A stretch of DNA of 64,000 nucleotides, taken from Microbacterium sp. LWO12-1.2 (GTDB taxonomy: Bacteria > Actinomycetota > Actinomycetes > Actinomycetales > Microbacteriaceae). Every line of letters starts with the position of its first letter. The first letter of the stretch is position 1. Positions 44,386 to 57,988 of the stretch are shown piece by piece. A program made the translations under genes and the position numbers. The stretch is taken from positions 1,116,001-1,180,000 of the forward strand of contig NZ_JBEGII010000001.1 in the NCBI RefSeq assembly GCF_040675875.1, read 5' to 3'. The notes beneath the pieces are model-generated. The model made no database searches. It was not told where the DNA came from and saw only the letters and a list, made by a program, of their open reading frames with translations.

Positions 44386-45561
44386 ATGCGGCACTATCTC
44401 GATCATGCGGCGACCACGTCGTTGCGGCCGGAGGCGCGTGACGCCTGGCTGGCGGCGTCGGAGCTGGTGGGCAACGCCTCCTCGACCCACGGGGCTGGAC
44501 AGGACGCCCGTCGACTCCTGGAGGAGTCACGAGAGCGCGTGGCGGCGGTGCTCGACGCCGACCCCATCGAAGTCGTCTTCACGTCGGGTGGCACCGAGTC
44601 GATCAACCTCGCCCTGCAAGGCCTCTGGCATGCCAGGACCCCGGGGACGTGCGACATCGTGCTCCCCGACGCGGAGCATCACGCGACGATGGACACGGTC
44701 GCGGCTCTGGTCGTCGAGGGAGCGGTCGTGCGCACGGTCCCGGTGCGGACGGACGGGCGCATCGCCTCGTCCGACTTCGCGGAACGGCTGCCCGGTGCCG
44801 CCCTCGCCACGGCTCTCATCGCGAACAACGAGGTCGGCACGATCAACGATGCGGCATCGCTGACGGCGGCTGCCGCTTCGGCCGGAGTGCCGTTGCATCT
44901 CGACGCCGTCGCCGCGCTCGGACACCTTCCGATGTCGTTCCGTTCGCTGCGTGGGCAGGCGAGCGCGGGGACAGGCCTGGTCGCGCTGAGCGTCGCCGGC
45001 CACAAGATCGGGGCGCCGGTCGGCGTCGGAGCGCTGGTGGTGGCGCGGACGGCCAAGCTGACCGCGCTGCTCCGCGGTGGCGCGCAGCAGCGCGGCCTCC
45101 GCGCCGGTACGCAGGATGTCGCAGGTGCGGCGGCGTTCGCCACCGCGATCGAGCTCGCCGAGCAGGAACGAGAGGCGGAGAGTGCACGCCTCAGCGCGTT
45201 GCGCGACCGTCTGGTGGACGGGATCAGATCGCGTGTCCCCACCGCAGAGCTGCTCGGTGATCCTCGCCAGCGTCTGCCCGGGAACGCGCATCTCCTCTTC
45301 CCTGGCGCAGTCGGCGAGAGTCTGCTGTTCCTCCTCGACGTCGCCGGAGTCGCGGCCTCCACCGGATCGGCGTGCCAGGCCGGCGTGGCGGAACCGTCGC
45401 ACGTCGTGATCGCGATGGGGCGAGGGGAGCAGGATGCCCGGAGCGTGCTGCGATTCACGTTGGGTCGGACATCCACCGACGCGGACGTGGACGCGGTGCT
45501 CGGCGTCATCGCCGACGTCTATGCGCGCGCATCCGGGTCCAGCACAGGCGCGCGCTCGTAG
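44386..45561 (+). CDS. Cysteine desulfurase (NifS/IscS-like)
   Basis: PLP enzyme of 391 residues taking sulfur from cysteine. Contains YLDHAATTSLRPEA, TSGGTESINLAL, the PLP Lys207 in SVAGHKIGAPVG, RGLRAGTQDVAG and STGSACQAG with the persulfide cysteine. In place of the common HTDAVQ it reads HLDAVAALG. mnmA lies nine bases downstream, so its main client is probably tRNA thiolation; Fe-S cluster supply is also possible. The ATG follows no strong ribosome site. Confidence 0.93.
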   Translation: MRHYLDHAATTSLRPEARDAWLAASELVGNASSTHGAGQDARRLLEESRERVAAVLDADPIEVVFTSGGTESINLALQGLWHARTPGTCDIVLPDAEHHATMDTVAALVVEGAVVRTVPVRTDGRIASSDFAERLPGAALATALIANNEVGTINDAASLTAAAASAGVPLHLDAVAALGHLPMSFRSLRGQASAGTGLVALSVAGHKIGAPVGVGALVVARTAKLTALLRGGAQQRGLRAGTQDVAGAAAFATAIELAEQEREAESARLSALRDRLVDGIRSRVPTAELLGDPRQRLPGNAHLLFPGAVGESLLFLLDVAGVAASTGSACQAGVAEPSHVVIAMGRGEQDARSVLRFTLGRTSTDADVDAVLGVIADVYARASGSSTGARS

Positions 45562-45564
45562 ACT
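45559..45564 (+). promoter_or_regulatory. Putative -10 for mnmA
   Basis: TAGACT ends six bases before the ATG at 45571. It overlaps the stop codon of the desulfurase gene. Confidence 0.5.
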
Positions 45565-45570
45565 GGTCGT

Positions 45571-46668
45571 ATGCGGATACTGGCGGCGATGAGCGGGGGA
45601 GTGGACTCCGCCGTGGCGGCTGCGCGCGCCGTGGAGGCAGGACACGACGTGGTGGGGGTGCATCTGGCCCTCTCGCGCGCGGGCGGTACGCTGCGCACCG
45701 GCAGCCGGGGCTGCTGCACGATCGAGGATGCGATGGACGCGCGCCGAGCCGCTGACAGACTCGGCATCCCCTTCTACGTATGGGATTTCTCCGAGCGCTT
45801 CCGCGATGACGTCATCGACGACTTCATCGCCGAGTACCAGGCGGGGCGCACCCCGAACCCGTGTATGCGGTGCAACGAGAAGATCAAGTTCGCGGCACTG
45901 CTCGAGCGCGCGATCGAGCTGGGCTTCGATGCGGTGTGCACGGGCCACTACGCGACGCTCATCGAGGGCGAGGCCGGGCTCGAGCTGCACCGCGCGTCAG
46001 ACAACGCCAAGGATCAGTCGTACGTGCTCGGCGTGCTGAACGCGGAGCAGCTCGCGCACACCTACTTCCCGCTCGGCACGACCCCCTCGAAGGCCATCGT
46101 CCGTGCCGAGGCCGCAGAGCGCGGCCTCACGGTCGCGCAGAAGCCGGACAGCCACGACATCTGCTTCATCCCTGACGGAGACACCCGCGGCTGGTTGGCC
46201 GACAAGGTCGGCACGGCCACGGGGGAGATCGTGGATCGCTCCGGAGCCGTGGTCGGCTCGCACGAGGGCGCTCACGGATTCACTGTCGGGCAGCGGCGTG
46301 GGCTCAAGCTCGGTGTTCCCGCTGCCGACGGCAAGCCTCGTTTCGTGCTCGAGGTACGGCCCGTGTCCAACACGGTCGTGGTCGGTCCCAAGGAGGCGCT
46401 CGCCATCGGCGAGATCTCTGGTGCGCGCTTCAGCTGGGCTGGTGCGGGCCCGGTCGAAGCGGAGTTCTTCTGCCACGTGCAGATCCGTGCGCATGCGGAA
46501 CCGGTCCCTGCGACGGCGTTCGTCACGGCGGACGGCGTGCGCGTCGTCCCGGAGCAGCCGCTCGACGGCGTCGCGCCCGGACAGACCGCGGTGCTGTACA
46601 TCGGCACGCGCGTACTCGGGCAGTTCACGATCGATGCGACGGTGTCGGCCGTTCCCGTCGTTGTCTGA
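45571..46668 (+). CDS. mnmA: tRNA-specific 2-thiouridylase MnmA
   Basis: Thiolates U34 of Lys, Glu and Gln tRNAs. It has 365 residues. PP-loop [12 protein letters not shown] (6-17), catalytic C98 in [12 protein letters not shown] and C198 in [12 protein letters not shown], and [10 protein letters not shown] in the central domain. The extra C101 gives a CxxC. Needs persulfide sulfur, fitting the desulfurase just upstream. Confidence 0.96.
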   Translation: MRILAAMSGGVDSAVAAARAVEAGHDVVGVHLALSRAGGTLRTGSRGCCTIEDAMDARRAADRLGIPFYVWDFSERFRDDVIDDFIAEYQAGRTPNPCMRCNEKIKFAALLERAIELGFDAVCTGHYATLIEGEAGLELHRASDNAKDQSYVLGVLNAEQLAHTYFPLGTTPSKAIVRAEAAERGLTVAQKPDSHDICFIPDGDTRGWLADKVGTATGEIVDRSGAVVGSHEGAHGFTVGQRRGLKLGVPAADGKPRFVLEVRPVSNTVVVGPKEALAIGEISGARFSWAGAGPVEAEFFCHVQIRAHAEPVPATAFVTADGVRVVPEQPLDGVAPGQTAVLYIGTRVLGQFTIDATVSAVPVVV

Positions 46669-46714
46669 CCGCTGAGGATCAGCGAGGCACCGGAGCGATG
46701 TCGGTGGGCGCTCG

Positions 46715-49527
<2,813 letters not shown>

Positions 49528-49599
49528 CTCGCGAGCAGAGCGGCAGACTCGACGGCGCCACGACGACCTTCTCGATGCGGGACTCTTCGACGAAGACAA

Positions 49600-49631
49600 A
49601 AGAGCGGGGCCGGCGAACCGGCCCCGCTCTT
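49600..49631. terminator. Bidirectional terminator between ligA operon and DEAD-box gene
   Basis: Perfect 14-bp stem (arms 49600-49613 and 49618-49631) with CGAA tetraloop, A-run before and CTTTC after, so it works in both directions. Confidence 0.92.
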
Positions 49632-49648
49632 CTTTCGTGCTCCGGCCC

Positions 49649-51487
49649 TCAGGCCTTGTGGCGTGGCTTCCGGTACGGCTTCTCGTCGCGGTCCGAGTGC
49701 GCGGGGCGCTCGTCGCGTTCGCGGCGCTCGAAGCGGTCTCCGCGACCACCGTCGGCATCGCGGGGTCCGCTGTTGCGTCGGCCGATCGGTCCGCGGTCCG
49801 GCTTGATCTCGATCAGGCGGCCCGAGATGCGCGTGTCGCGGAGCTTGTCGAGCACTGCAGGGCTGAGGTTCGACGGCAGCTCGACGGTCGAGAAGTCGGG
49901 GCGGATGTTGATGACACCGAAGTCATCGCGCCCGAGCCCGCCCTCGTTCGCGAGCGCACCGACGATCTGACGCGGCTCGACGCGGTGGCGACGGCCGACC
50001 TCGATGCGGTATGCGGTGTAGTCGCCACGTCCGCGGCGCTCAGTGCGCGGCTCGCGCGGTTCACGAGTGCCGCGCTCTCGCGGCGGACGGCTGTCTGCCT
50101 CGAGCGCCTTGGCGAGCGGGTCATCGGCCGGGTCCAGCAGCAACGGAGTGTCGCCCTGCACCACGATCGCCAGCGCCGCGGCCACATCGGCTTCTGGCAC
50201 ATCGTGATTGCGCACGTAGTGGGCGATCACATCGCGGAACTTCTCGACGCGCGCGGCGTCGCCGAGCGCGGCAGTGATCGCGTCGTCGAAGCGTGCGAGA
50301 CGCGTGGTGTTCACGTCGTCGGTGCTGGGCAGCTGCATCTGCGTCGGGACCTGACGCGTCGCCTTCTCGATGTGCTTGAGCAGGTAGCGCTCGCGCGGCG
50401 TGATGAAGCTGATCGCATCGCCGCTGCGTCCGGCACGGCCGGTGCGTCCGATGCGGTGCACGTACGACTCGGTGTCGGTGGGGATGTCGAAGTTGATGAC
50501 GTGGCTGATGCGCTCGACGTCGAGACCGCGTGCCGCGACGTCGGTCGCGACCAAGATGTCGAGCTTGCCGGCCTTCAGCTGGTTCACGCTGCGTTCGCGC
50601 TGCACCTGGGGGACGTCACCGTTGATCGCTGCAGCGGAGTAGCCGCGGGCACGCAGCTTCTCGGCGAGCGTCTCGGTCTCGTTCTTGGTGCGGACGAAGA
50701 CGATCATCCCGTCGAAGTTCTCGACCTCGAGGATGCGGGTGAGCGCGTCGACCTTCTGTGCGTACGACACCACGAGGTAGCGCTGCGTGATGTTCGTCCC
50801 GGTCGCGGTCTTCGACTTGATGCTGATCTCTTCCGGATCGCGCAGGTACTTCTGCGCGAGGCGACGGATCTGCGGGGGCATGGTCGCGGAGAACAGTGCG
50901 ACCTGCTTCTCGACGGGGGTCTGCGCGAGGATCTGCTCGACGTCCTCCGCGAAACCCATCTTCAGCATCTCGTCGGCCTCATCGAGAACCAGATACTGCA
51001 GCTGGGAGAGATCCAGAGTGCCCTTGGCAAGGTGGTCCATGATGCGGCCGGGTGTTCCGACGATCACGTGCACTCCGCGGCGCAGCGCGGAGAGCTGCAC
51101 ACCGTACGCCTGTCCGCCGTAGACGGGCAGCATGTGCACGCCCTTCATCTTGGAGGCGTAGGACTCGAACGCCTCGCACACCTGCAGCGCGAGCTCGCGG
51201 GTCGGCGCGAGCACGAGAGCCTGCGGCGACTTCTGCGACACGTCGAGTCGCTCGAGGACGGGAAGCGCGAATGCCGCGGTCTTACCGGTTCCGGTCTGGG
51301 CCATGCCGACGACGTCGCGTCCGGCGAGCAGCGTCGGAATCGTTGCGGCTTGAATGGGGGAGGGGGTCTCGTATCCGAGATCACGGATCGCCTTGAGGAC
51401 GGGCCCGGTGATGCCGAGTTCCTCGAATCCGGGGGTCGCGGGGGAGTCCTCGGGGGCGTCGGTCAGCACTGCATCTTCAGGAGTCAC
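49649..51487 (-). CDS. DEAD-box RNA helicase (DeaD/CsdA-like)
   Basis: ATP-dependent RNA helicase of 612 residues for ribosome assembly or mRNA turnover. Q motif (FEELGITGPVLKAI...PSPIQ), AQTGTGKTAAF, PTRELALQV, GTPGRIMDHL, VLDEADEML, SATMP, then DVAARGLDVERI and HRIGRTGRAGRSG. After about 470 a DbpA-like RNA-binding domain (YRIEVGRRHRVEPRQIVGAL) and an Arg/Asp/Gly-rich tail. GTG start with TACCCT six bases before it. Confidence 0.94.
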   Translation of the reverse strand: MTPEDAVLTDAPEDSPATPGFEELGITGPVLKAIRDLGYETPSPIQAATIPTLLAGRDVVGMAQTGTGKTAAFALPVLERLDVSQKSPQALVLAPTRELALQVCEAFESYASKMKGVHMLPVYGGQAYGVQLSALRRGVHVIVGTPGRIMDHLAKGTLDLSQLQYLVLDEADEMLKMGFAEDVEQILAQTPVEKQVALFSATMPPQIRRLAQKYLRDPEEISIKSKTATGTNITQRYLVVSYAQKVDALTRILEVENFDGMIVFVRTKNETETLAEKLRARGYSAAAINGDVPQVQRERSVNQLKAGKLDILVATDVAARGLDVERISHVINFDIPTDTESYVHRIGRTGRAGRSGDAISFITPRERYLLKHIEKATRQVPTQMQLPSTDDVNTTRLARFDDAITAALGDAARVEKFRDVIAHYVRNHDVPEADVAAALAIVVQGDTPLLLDPADDPLAKALEADSRPPRERGTREPREPRTERRGRGDYTAYRIEVGRRHRVEPRQIVGALANEGGLGRDDFGVINIRPDFSTVELPSNLSPAVLDKLRDTRISGRLIEIKPDRGPIGRRNSGPRDADGGRGDRFERRERDERPAHSDRDEKPYRKPRHKA

Positions 51488-51493
51488 TGACCA

Positions 51494-51499
51494 AGGGTA
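51494..51499 (-). promoter_or_regulatory. Putative -10 for the DEAD-box helicase gene
   Basis: TACCCT (minus strand) ends six bases before the GTG start. Confidence 0.45.
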
Positions 51500-51534
51500 G
51501 CGTGGCGGGCTGCTCCCTGCCTGTGAGGGCGTCC

Positions 51535-53235
51535 TCAGGAACCGTTCGTGAGAGCCAGGAGCTTCTCCTTGACCTGCCGTCGGAGCACCTTTCCGATCAG
51601 CGATTTCGGCAGGTCGTCGACGACGAAGATCCGACGCGGCACCTTGTATGGCGTCAGGATGGTGCGGGCGAACTCACGGATCGCCTCGACGTCGAGATCG
51701 GCGGCGCCGTCGACCACGATCGCCGCGACCACTTCTTCGCCCGAGTGCTCGCTGGGCAGCCCGACGACAGCTGCGTCGACCACCTGCGGATGCTGACGCA
51801 GCACGTTCTCGACCTCGGTCGGTGCGACGTTGAAGCCACCCGTGATGATCAGCTCCTTGATCCGGTCGACGATCCGGATGAAACCGGCGTCATCGATCGT
51901 GACGATGTCGCCGGTGCGGAACCAGCCGTCCGCGAACACCGCATCGGTCTCCTCGGGCTTGCCGTAGTAGCCGGAGAAGACCTGCGGTCCCCGCACGATC
52001 AGCTCACCGGCCGAGCCTGCGGGAACATCGACGGTCGGATTCTCGGGATCGACGACGCGGCATTCCGTGCCGGGCAGCGGAAGCCCGACCGTGCCGGGGA
52101 CGCGGTTGTCCGCCACCGGGTTGGCCATCAGCACCGGCGAGCATTCGCTGAGTCCGTAGCCTTCGACGAGGAAGCCGTGGGTCGCCGCCTCGAAAGGCAC
52201 GACGAGTTCGTGCGGCAGCGCCATGGCGCCGGAGATCGCGACCTCGACCCCGTCGAGAGACACGCCCTGCTGGGTCGCCGCGGCGAGCAGGCGGTCCGCG
52301 ATCGGGGGGACGAGAGGCAGGAACGTCGCGGGATGCTTCTTCATCACGTCGAGCACCAGATCGGGGTCGAACTTCGGGAACAACACGAGGCGTGCGCCCA
52401 TCGACATCGCGAACGTGAGACAGAGCGTCAGGCCGTAGGCGTGGAACATCGGCAGCACGGCGTAGACGACGCATCCCTTGCCGCGCTGGATGGACGGCAC
52501 CCAGGCCTGTGCCTGCGCCGCGTTCGCGAGCAGATTCCGATGCGTCAGCGCCGCGCCCTTCGGCGTGCCTGTCGTGCCTGAGGTGTACTGGATGATCGCC
52601 AGATCGTCGGTGGACGGGCTGGGGTGGGATGCGGGGAGCGGGGCAGCGGAGAGCAGCGTCTCCCACGGCACGGTTCCGCGTACCTTCTCGGTCAGAGCCG
52701 CACGCGACTCGCGCGCCTTGGTGACCGGCAGCCGGAGGGCGAAACGCGTCAGGAACGGCATGGAACGTGTGACATCGACGGAGATGAGCGTGCTCACGGC
52801 GAGGTCGGTCGGAAACTCCTGGACTGTCGCGACGACCTTGTTCCACACGATCGCATGCTTCGCGCCATGATCCTCGAACTGCTTGCGCAGTTCCCGAGGT
52901 GTGTAGAGCGGGTTGTGCTCGACGACGACGGCTCCGAGTCTGAGCACCGCGTAGAACGCGACGATGTGCTGCGGGCAGTTCGGCAGCACGATCGCGACAG
53001 GATCTCCGCCGCGCACGCCTCGATCGCGCAGACCGGCCGCGGCGCGATCGATCGCCTCCTGCAGTTGCGCGTAGGTGGTCTCACGACCGAAGAACTGCAG
53101 GGCAGGTGCGTCGGGGTAGTCCCGTGCGGACGCGGCGACGATGTCGATCAGCGATCCCGATACGGGGGCGAGGTCTTCCGGGACACCGGCGGCGTAGCTG
53201 GCGACCCACGGGCGAGGAGGCTGGAACGTGCTCAC
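51535..53235 (-). CDS. Long-chain fatty acid-CoA ligase (AMP-binding family)
   Basis: Activates fatty acids to acyl-CoA through an acyl-AMP. It has 566 residues. P-loop YTSGTTGTPKGAALTHRN, motif YGLSECSPV, WFRTGDIVTIDDAGF and the hinge/C-terminal PTEVENVLRQHPQV, LPKSLIGKVLRRQ with the catalytic Lys. The start is set at GTG 53235 because TATGCT ends six bases before it; a longer in-frame version would add 19 residues without similarity. Confidence 0.92.
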   Translation of the reverse strand: MSTFQPPRPWVASYAAGVPEDLAPVSGSLIDIVAASARDYPDAPALQFFGRETTYAQLQEAIDRAAAGLRDRGVRGGDPVAIVLPNCPQHIVAFYAVLRLGAVVVEHNPLYTPRELRKQFEDHGAKHAIVWNKVVATVQEFPTDLAVSTLISVDVTRSMPFLTRFALRLPVTKARESRAALTEKVRGTVPWETLLSAAPLPASHPSPSTDDLAIIQYTSGTTGTPKGAALTHRNLLANAAQAQAWVPSIQRGKGCVVYAVLPMFHAYGLTLCLTFAMSMGARLVLFPKFDPDLVLDVMKKHPATFLPLVPPIADRLLAAATQQGVSLDGVEVAISGAMALPHELVVPFEAATHGFLVEGYGLSECSPVLMANPVADNRVPGTVGLPLPGTECRVVDPENPTVDVPAGSAGELIVRGPQVFSGYYGKPEETDAVFADGWFRTGDIVTIDDAGFIRIVDRIKELIITGGFNVAPTEVENVLRQHPQVVDAAVVGLPSEHSGEEVVAAIVVDGAADLDVEAIREFARTILTPYKVPRRIFVVDDLPKSLIGKVLRRQVKEKLLALTNGS

Positions 53236-53241
53236 CCGCTC

Positions 53242-53247
53242 AGCATA
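53242..53247 (-). promoter_or_regulatory. Putative -10 for the acyl-CoA ligase gene
   Basis: TATGCT (minus strand) ends six bases before the GTG start. Confidence 0.5.
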
Positions 53248-53293
53248 GGCCGCGCCCGGGAAGCCGCGGGTGAGCGGCGCCGAGCGCGACAAC

Positions 53294-53299
53294 TAGACT
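53294..53299 (+). promoter_or_regulatory. Putative -10 for gatCAB
   Basis: TAGACT ends six bases before the gatC GTG. TGAGCG at 53271-53276 is a possible -35 (17-base spacer), the same hexamer as at ffh. Confidence 0.5.
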
Positions 53300-53305
53300 T
53301 GGGGC

Positions 53306-53605
53306 GTGTCTGAAATCACCCCTGATCTTGTACGCCATCTCGGTGTGCTCGCGCGCATCCAGCTGAACGACGACGAGGTGTCGCGGCTCACGGGCCAGCT
53401 CGACGCCATCGTGGACAACATCGCGAAGGTGTCGGAGGTGGCAACCGACGACATCATCGCGACGAGTCACCCGATTCCGCTGAGCAACGTCTTCCGTCCC
53501 GATGTGGTCGGCGAGACTCTCACGCACGAGCAGGTGCTCCAGAATGCACCGGATGCCGCCGACGGCCGCTTCCGTGTCACCGCGATCCTGGGAGAAGAGC
53601 AGTGA
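53306..53605 (+). CDS. gatC: Asp/Glu-tRNA amidotransferase subunit C
   Basis: Small clamp subunit joining GatA and GatB. It has 99 residues. [20 protein letters not shown] at the start and a C-terminal stretch ([26 protein letters not shown]) that wraps the partner. GTG start, leaderless geometry. Its stop overlaps the gatA GTG. Confidence 0.95.
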   Translation: MSEITPDLVRHLGVLARIQLNDDEVSRLTGQLDAIVDNIAKVSEVATDDIIATSHPIPLSNVFRPDVVGETLTHEQVLQNAPDAADGRFRVTAILGEEQ

Positions 53606-55119
53606 GCGACATCATCCGACTGACCGCGGCAGAACTCGCCACGAAGCTTGCGTCGCGCGAGGTGTCAAGCGTCGAGGCCACGCAGGCGCACCTCGACCGC
53701 ATCGCCGTCGTGGATGGCGACGTCCATGCCTTCCTGCACATCAACGAGCGCGCACTCGACACGGCTGCAGCGATCGACGCCCAGCGTGCGGCGGGGGAGG
53801 CCCTGGGTCCTCTCGCCGGTGTTCCGCTGGCGATCAAGGACGTCCTGGTCACGACCGACCAGCCCACAACGAGCGGTTCGCGCATCCTCGAGGGATACCT
53901 CTCGCCGTATGACGCCACCGTGGTCGCGCGGTCGCGCGCAGCCGGCCTCGTGCCGCTGGGCAAGACCAACATGGACGAATTCGCCATGGGGTCCTCCACG
54001 GAGCACTCGGCCTACGGCCCGACCCGCAACCCATGGGATCTCGACCGCATCCCCGGTGGATCCGGTGGGGGATCCGCCGCAGCCGTCGCCGCCTTCGAGG
54101 CGCCTCTCGCGCTCGGCTCCGACACGGGTGGCTCGATTCGCCAGCCCGCGCACGTCACCGGAACGGTCGGTGTGAAGCCGACGTACGGCGGCGTGAGCAG
54201 GTATGGAGCAATCGCTCTGGCCTCGAGCCTCGATCAGGTCGGCCCGGTCACCCGGACCGTGCTGGACGCCGGCCTGCTGCACGATGTCATCGGTGGGCAC
54301 GACCCGAAGGATTCCACCTCCCTGCGCGATGAATGGCCCTCCTTCGCCGCCGCCGCACGGGAAGGCGCCCGGGGCGATGTGCTCAAGGGCCTCAAGGTGG
54401 GCGTCATCCGCGAGCTCCCCGACAGCGGCTTCCAGCCCGGTGTCGCGGATTCGTTCCGCAGCGCACTCGCACTCATGGAGGCCCAGGGGGCGGAGATCGT
54501 CGAGATCGGCGCTCCGCACTTCGAGTACGGCGTCGCCGCCTACTACCTGATTCTCCCTGCGGAGGCATCCAGCAATCTCGCGAAGTTCGACTCCGTGCGC
54601 TTCGGCCTGCGCGTCACCCCGGACGGCAACCCCACGGTCGAGGACGTCATGTCCGCGACACGTGATGCCGGCTTCGGCGACGAGGTCAAGCGTCGAATCA
54701 TCCTCGGCACCTATGCACTGTCGGCCGGCTACTACGACGCCTACTACGGCAGCGCGCAGAAGGTCCGCACGCTGATCCAGCAGGACTTCGCGGCGGCATT
54801 CGCCGACGTCGATGTCATCGCCACGCCTTCGGCGCCGACCACGGCCTTCAAGCTCGGCGAGAAGATCGACGACCCGCTGCAGATGTACCTCAACGACATC
54901 ACAACGATCCCGGTGAACCTCGCCGGTGTGCCCGGTATCTCGATCCCCAGCGGTCTCGCTGCCGAGGACGGGCTGCCCGTCGGCATCCAGTTCATCGCCC
55001 CGGCCAGAGAGGACGCCCGTCTTTATCGCGTCGGCGCCGCCCTCGAAGCCGTGCTCCTCGATGCGTGGGGGGCACCACTCCTCACACGCGCACCCCAGCT
55101 CGCAGGAGGGACCCGCTGA
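53602..55119 (+). CDS. gatA: Asp/Glu-tRNA amidotransferase subunit A
   Basis: Amidase subunit releasing ammonia from glutamine for transamidation of Glu-tRNA(Gln) or Asp-tRNA(Asn). It has 505 residues. The Ser-cis-Ser-Lys triad is K79 (PLAIKD), S154 (PGGSGGGS) and S178 ([10 protein letters not shown]). GTG start at 53602 in GTGA overlap with gatC; its TGA overlaps the gatB ATG by one base. Confidence 0.97.
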   Translation: MSDIIRLTAAELATKLASREVSSVEATQAHLDRIAVVDGDVHAFLHINERALDTAAAIDAQRAAGEALGPLAGVPLAIKDVLVTTDQPTTSGSRILEGYLSPYDATVVARSRAAGLVPLGKTNMDEFAMGSSTEHSAYGPTRNPWDLDRIPGGSGGGSAAAVAAFEAPLALGSDTGGSIRQPAHVTGTVGVKPTYGGVSRYGAIALASSLDQVGPVTRTVLDAGLLHDVIGGHDPKDSTSLRDEWPSFAAAAREGARGDVLKGLKVGVIRELPDSGFQPGVADSFRSALALMEAQGAEIVEIGAPHFEYGVAAYYLILPAEASSNLAKFDSVRFGLRVTPDGNPTVEDVMSATRDAGFGDEVKRRIILGTYALSAGYYDAYYGSAQKVRTLIQQDFAAAFADVDVIATPSAPTTAFKLGEKIDDPLQMYLNDITTIPVNLAGVPGISIPSGLAAEDGLPVGIQFIAPAREDARLYRVGAALEAVLLDAWGAPLLTRAPQLAGGTR

Positions 55120-56633
55120 TGGCTGCCGCCAAGCTCATGGACTTCGACAAGGCACTCGAGCTCTTCGAGCCGGTTCTCGGATTCGAGGTTCACGTCGAGC
55201 TCAACACCAATACGAAGATGTTCTCCGACGCGCCGAACCCGGCGAACGAAGCATTCCACTCCGCTGCGCCGAACACGCTCATCGCGCCCGTGGATCTCGG
55301 TCTGCCCGGCTCGCTGCCCGTCGTGAACGAGACCGCGATCCGCTCGTCGATCAGCCTCGGTCTCGCGCTCGGCTGCTCGATCGCCGAGTCGAGCCGTTTC
55401 GCTCGCAAGAACTACTTCTACCCGGACCTGGGCAAGAACTACCAGATCTCGCAGTACGACGAGCCGATCGCCTTCGAGGGCTCGGTGGAGGTCGAACTCG
55501 AGGACGGCACTCTCGTGACGATCCCGATCGAGCGCGCGCACATGGAAGAGGACGCCGGCAAGCTCACTCACATGGGTGGCGCCACCGGCCGTATTCAGGG
55601 CGCCGAGTACTCGCTCGTGGACTACAACCGCGCGGGCGTTCCTCTCGTCGAGATCGTCACCAAGGTGATCTTCGGCGCCGAGCACCGTGCTCCCGAGGTC
55701 GCGAAGGCGTACGTTTCGACGATCCGTGACATCGTGCGCAGCCTCGGAATCTCCGAGGCGCGACTGGAGCGCGGCAACCTCCGCTGCGACGCCAACGTCT
55801 CCCTCCGTCCCCGGGGCGCAGAGAAGCTGGGCACACGCACCGAGACGAAGAACGTGAACTCGATGCGTTCGGTGGAGAGGGCCGTGCGGTACGAGATCCA
55901 GCGTCAGGCGCAGATCCTCGCTGATGGCGGAACGATCACCCAGGAGACGCGTCACTGGCACGAGGACACCGGCACGACCTCACCCGGCCGCCCGAAGTCG
56001 GACGCCGACGACTACCGGTACTTCCCCGAGCCCGACCTGCTGCCCGTGCAGCCGGCACCGGTGCTGATCGAGGAGCTGCGGGCTGCTCTGCCCGAACAGC
56101 CCGTAGCCCGCCGTCGCCGCCTGAAGGTGGACTGGGGCTTCACGGACCTGGAGTTCCAGGACGTCCGCAACGGTGGTCTGATCGACGAGGTCGAGGCCAC
56201 TATCGCCGCCGGTGCGACTCCCGCCACGGCACGAAAGTGGTGGACCGGCGAGATCAGCCGCCTGGCGAACGCGCAGGAGAAGGATGCGGCTGCCCTGATC
56301 AGCCCCCAGAACGTCGCCGCGCTGCAGCTGCTCGTCGACGCGGGAACGCTGACGGACAAGCTGGCCCGTCAGGTACTCGAGGGTGTCATCGCCGGCGAGG
56401 GAACCCCGCAGGAAGTCGTGGACGCCCGCGGGCTCGCGGTCGTGTCGGATGACGGCGCCTTGATCGCCGCGATCGATGAGGCTCTCGCCGCGCAGCCCGA
56501 CGTGCTCGCGAAGATCCAGGACGGCAAGGTGCAGGCCGCCGGTGCGGTGATCGGTGCGGTCATGAAGGCGATGAAGGGCCAGGCCGACGCCGCCCGGGTG
56601 CGCGAACTGGTTCTCGAGCGCGCAGCACAGTAA
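55119..56633 (+). CDS. gatB: Asp/Glu-tRNA amidotransferase subunit B
   Basis: tRNA-binding and kinase subunit of GatCAB. It has 504 residues. [46 protein letters not shown]-equivalent ([14 protein letters not shown]) and [13 protein letters not shown] in the catalytic domain; helical and YqeY-like C-terminal domains follow from about 290. AGGAGGG precedes the ATG at 55119, seven bases away. A terminator closes the operon. Confidence 0.97.
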   Translation: MAAAKLMDFDKALELFEPVLGFEVHVELNTNTKMFSDAPNPANEAFHSAAPNTLIAPVDLGLPGSLPVVNETAIRSSISLGLALGCSIAESSRFARKNYFYPDLGKNYQISQYDEPIAFEGSVEVELEDGTLVTIPIERAHMEEDAGKLTHMGGATGRIQGAEYSLVDYNRAGVPLVEIVTKVIFGAEHRAPEVAKAYVSTIRDIVRSLGISEARLERGNLRCDANVSLRPRGAEKLGTRTETKNVNSMRSVERAVRYEIQRQAQILADGGTITQETRHWHEDTGTTSPGRPKSDADDYRYFPEPDLLPVQPAPVLIEELRAALPEQPVARRRRLKVDWGFTDLEFQDVRNGGLIDEVEATIAAGATPATARKWWTGEISRLANAQEKDAAALISPQNVAALQLLVDAGTLTDKLARQVLEGVIAGEGTPQEVVDARGLAVVSDDGALIAAIDEALAAQPDVLAKIQDGKVQAAGAVIGAVMKAMKGQADAARVRELVLERAAQ

Positions 56634-56640
56634 TCATCGA

Positions 56641-56669
56641 CCCTGGGCCTCCATGTCGGAGGCCCGGGG
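56641..56669 (+). terminator. Terminator after gatB
   Basis: Arms 56641-56652 and 56658-56669 form a 12-bp stem with one G-U pair and a five-base loop. No U-run; GC-rich stem. Confidence 0.75.
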
Positions 56670-56681
56670 GAGAATGGTCAT

Positions 56682-57938
56682 ATGGGACACGGCGACGGTA
56701 GAGGACGGACTGTCTCGCCCGCGAACGCCGATGACGCCGGTACTCGCATTCTTCATGTCGACATGGACGCGTTCTACGCGGCGGTCGAGGTGCTCGACGA
56801 CCCGAGTCTGCGGGGACTGCCGCTGATCATCGGTGCACCGGACGGTCGGTCCGTCGTATCGAGCGCGTCGTATGAAGCGAGACGCTACGGTGTGCGCGCG
56901 GCGATGCCGGTAGCACAGGCGATGCGCCTGTGCCCGACCGCTCGCATCGTCATGCCACATTTCCATCGATATCAAGAGGTCTCCCGTCAGGTGATGGCGA
57001 TCTTCGAATCGTTCACGCCTCTTGTGGAACCGCTCTCGGTCGACGAGGCGTTTCTCGACGTGCACGGCGTCCGGCGGCTCTGGGGCAGCCCTTCGCAGAT
57101 CGCGGCCCTCATTCGGGAGCGTGTGAGTGCGGAGGTGGGGATCACCTGCAGCGTCGGCGTTGCAGCGACGAAGCATGTCGCGAAGATGGCATCCACCGTC
57201 GCCAAGCCCGATGGCATGTTGGTGGTCGCCGCAGCCGACACGCTCGCCTTCCTCTCTCCGCGGCCGGTCCGAGCGATGTGGGGCGTCGGGCCGAAGGCCG
57301 CCGAAGCGCTCGAGGCGCGGGGCATCAGGACCATCCAGGACATCCGCGACGCACCGCACGAGATGCTCGACCGTGCGGTCGGAGCGGCGCTGAGCGCGCG
57401 GTTGGAGCAGCTCGCCAGAGGTCAGGATGCACGGGCGATCGAGACCGATCGCGTCGAGAAGAGCGTCGGGCACGAGGAGACCTTCGAGCACGACATCGTC
57501 GACAGGGTGTTCCTCCGCGGCGAGCTGCTGCGGCTCGCGGATCGTGTCGCCGCGCGGCTGCGCCGTGCGGGGTGGGAAGCCGGTACCGTCTCGATCAAGG
57601 TTCGCTTCGACGACTTTCGAACGCTCACTCGCTCGCAGACGTTGGCGGAGCCGACCGCGGTGGGCCAACGGATCGGAGAGTCCGCGAACGCGCTGTTCGA
57701 GCAGATCGAGCGCCGCGACCCGGTCCGTCTCGTCGGAGTCCGAGCGGAGAAGCTCCGTCCCGCCGGGGGCGGCGGCCTCGGGCTGTGGGACGACGATGAG
57801 GACTGGCGCCGGGTGGAGGGTGCCGTCGACGACGCGGTCGCCCGCTTCGGCAGCGCCACGATCACGCGGGCACGGCATCTCGGACGCGACGACGGGCGCG
57901 GCGCGGTTCAGCACCCGAAGGCGCACGGTCTGGACTGA
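56682..57938 (+). CDS. dinB: DNA polymerase IV (DinB family)
   Basis: Y-family lesion-bypass polymerase. It has 418 residues. Metal ligands D27 (HVDMDAFYAAVE) and D121/E122 (SVDEAFLDVHG). SYEARRYGVRAAMP and CSVGVAATKHVAKMAS are characteristic; HhH and little-finger domains follow. Expected clamp-binding motif at the C-terminus is not obvious (ends HPKAHGLD). GAGAAT ends six bases before the ATG. No LexA-like box was found by eye. Confidence 0.95.
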   Translation: MGHGDGRGRTVSPANADDAGTRILHVDMDAFYAAVEVLDDPSLRGLPLIIGAPDGRSVVSSASYEARRYGVRAAMPVAQAMRLCPTARIVMPHFHRYQEVSRQVMAIFESFTPLVEPLSVDEAFLDVHGVRRLWGSPSQIAALIRERVSAEVGITCSVGVAATKHVAKMASTVAKPDGMLVVAAADTLAFLSPRPVRAMWGVGPKAAEALEARGIRTIQDIRDAPHEMLDRAVGAALSARLEQLARGQDARAIETDRVEKSVGHEETFEHDIVDRVFLRGELLRLADRVAARLRRAGWEAGTVSIKVRFDDFRTLTRSQTLAEPTAVGQRIGESANALFEQIERRDPVRLVGVRAEKLRPAGGGGLGLWDDDEDWRRVEGAVDDAVARFGSATITRARHLGRDDGRGAVQHPKAHGLD

Positions 57939-57976
57939 CGAGAGCGACTGACCCCGCACGCACGCCTTCTGTCGAG

Positions 57977-57982
57977 TACCGT
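57977..57982 (+). promoter_or_regulatory. Putative -10 for the GerW-like gene
   Basis: TACCGT ends six bases before the ATG at 57989. Confidence 0.45.
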
Positions 57983-57988
57983 GGGACC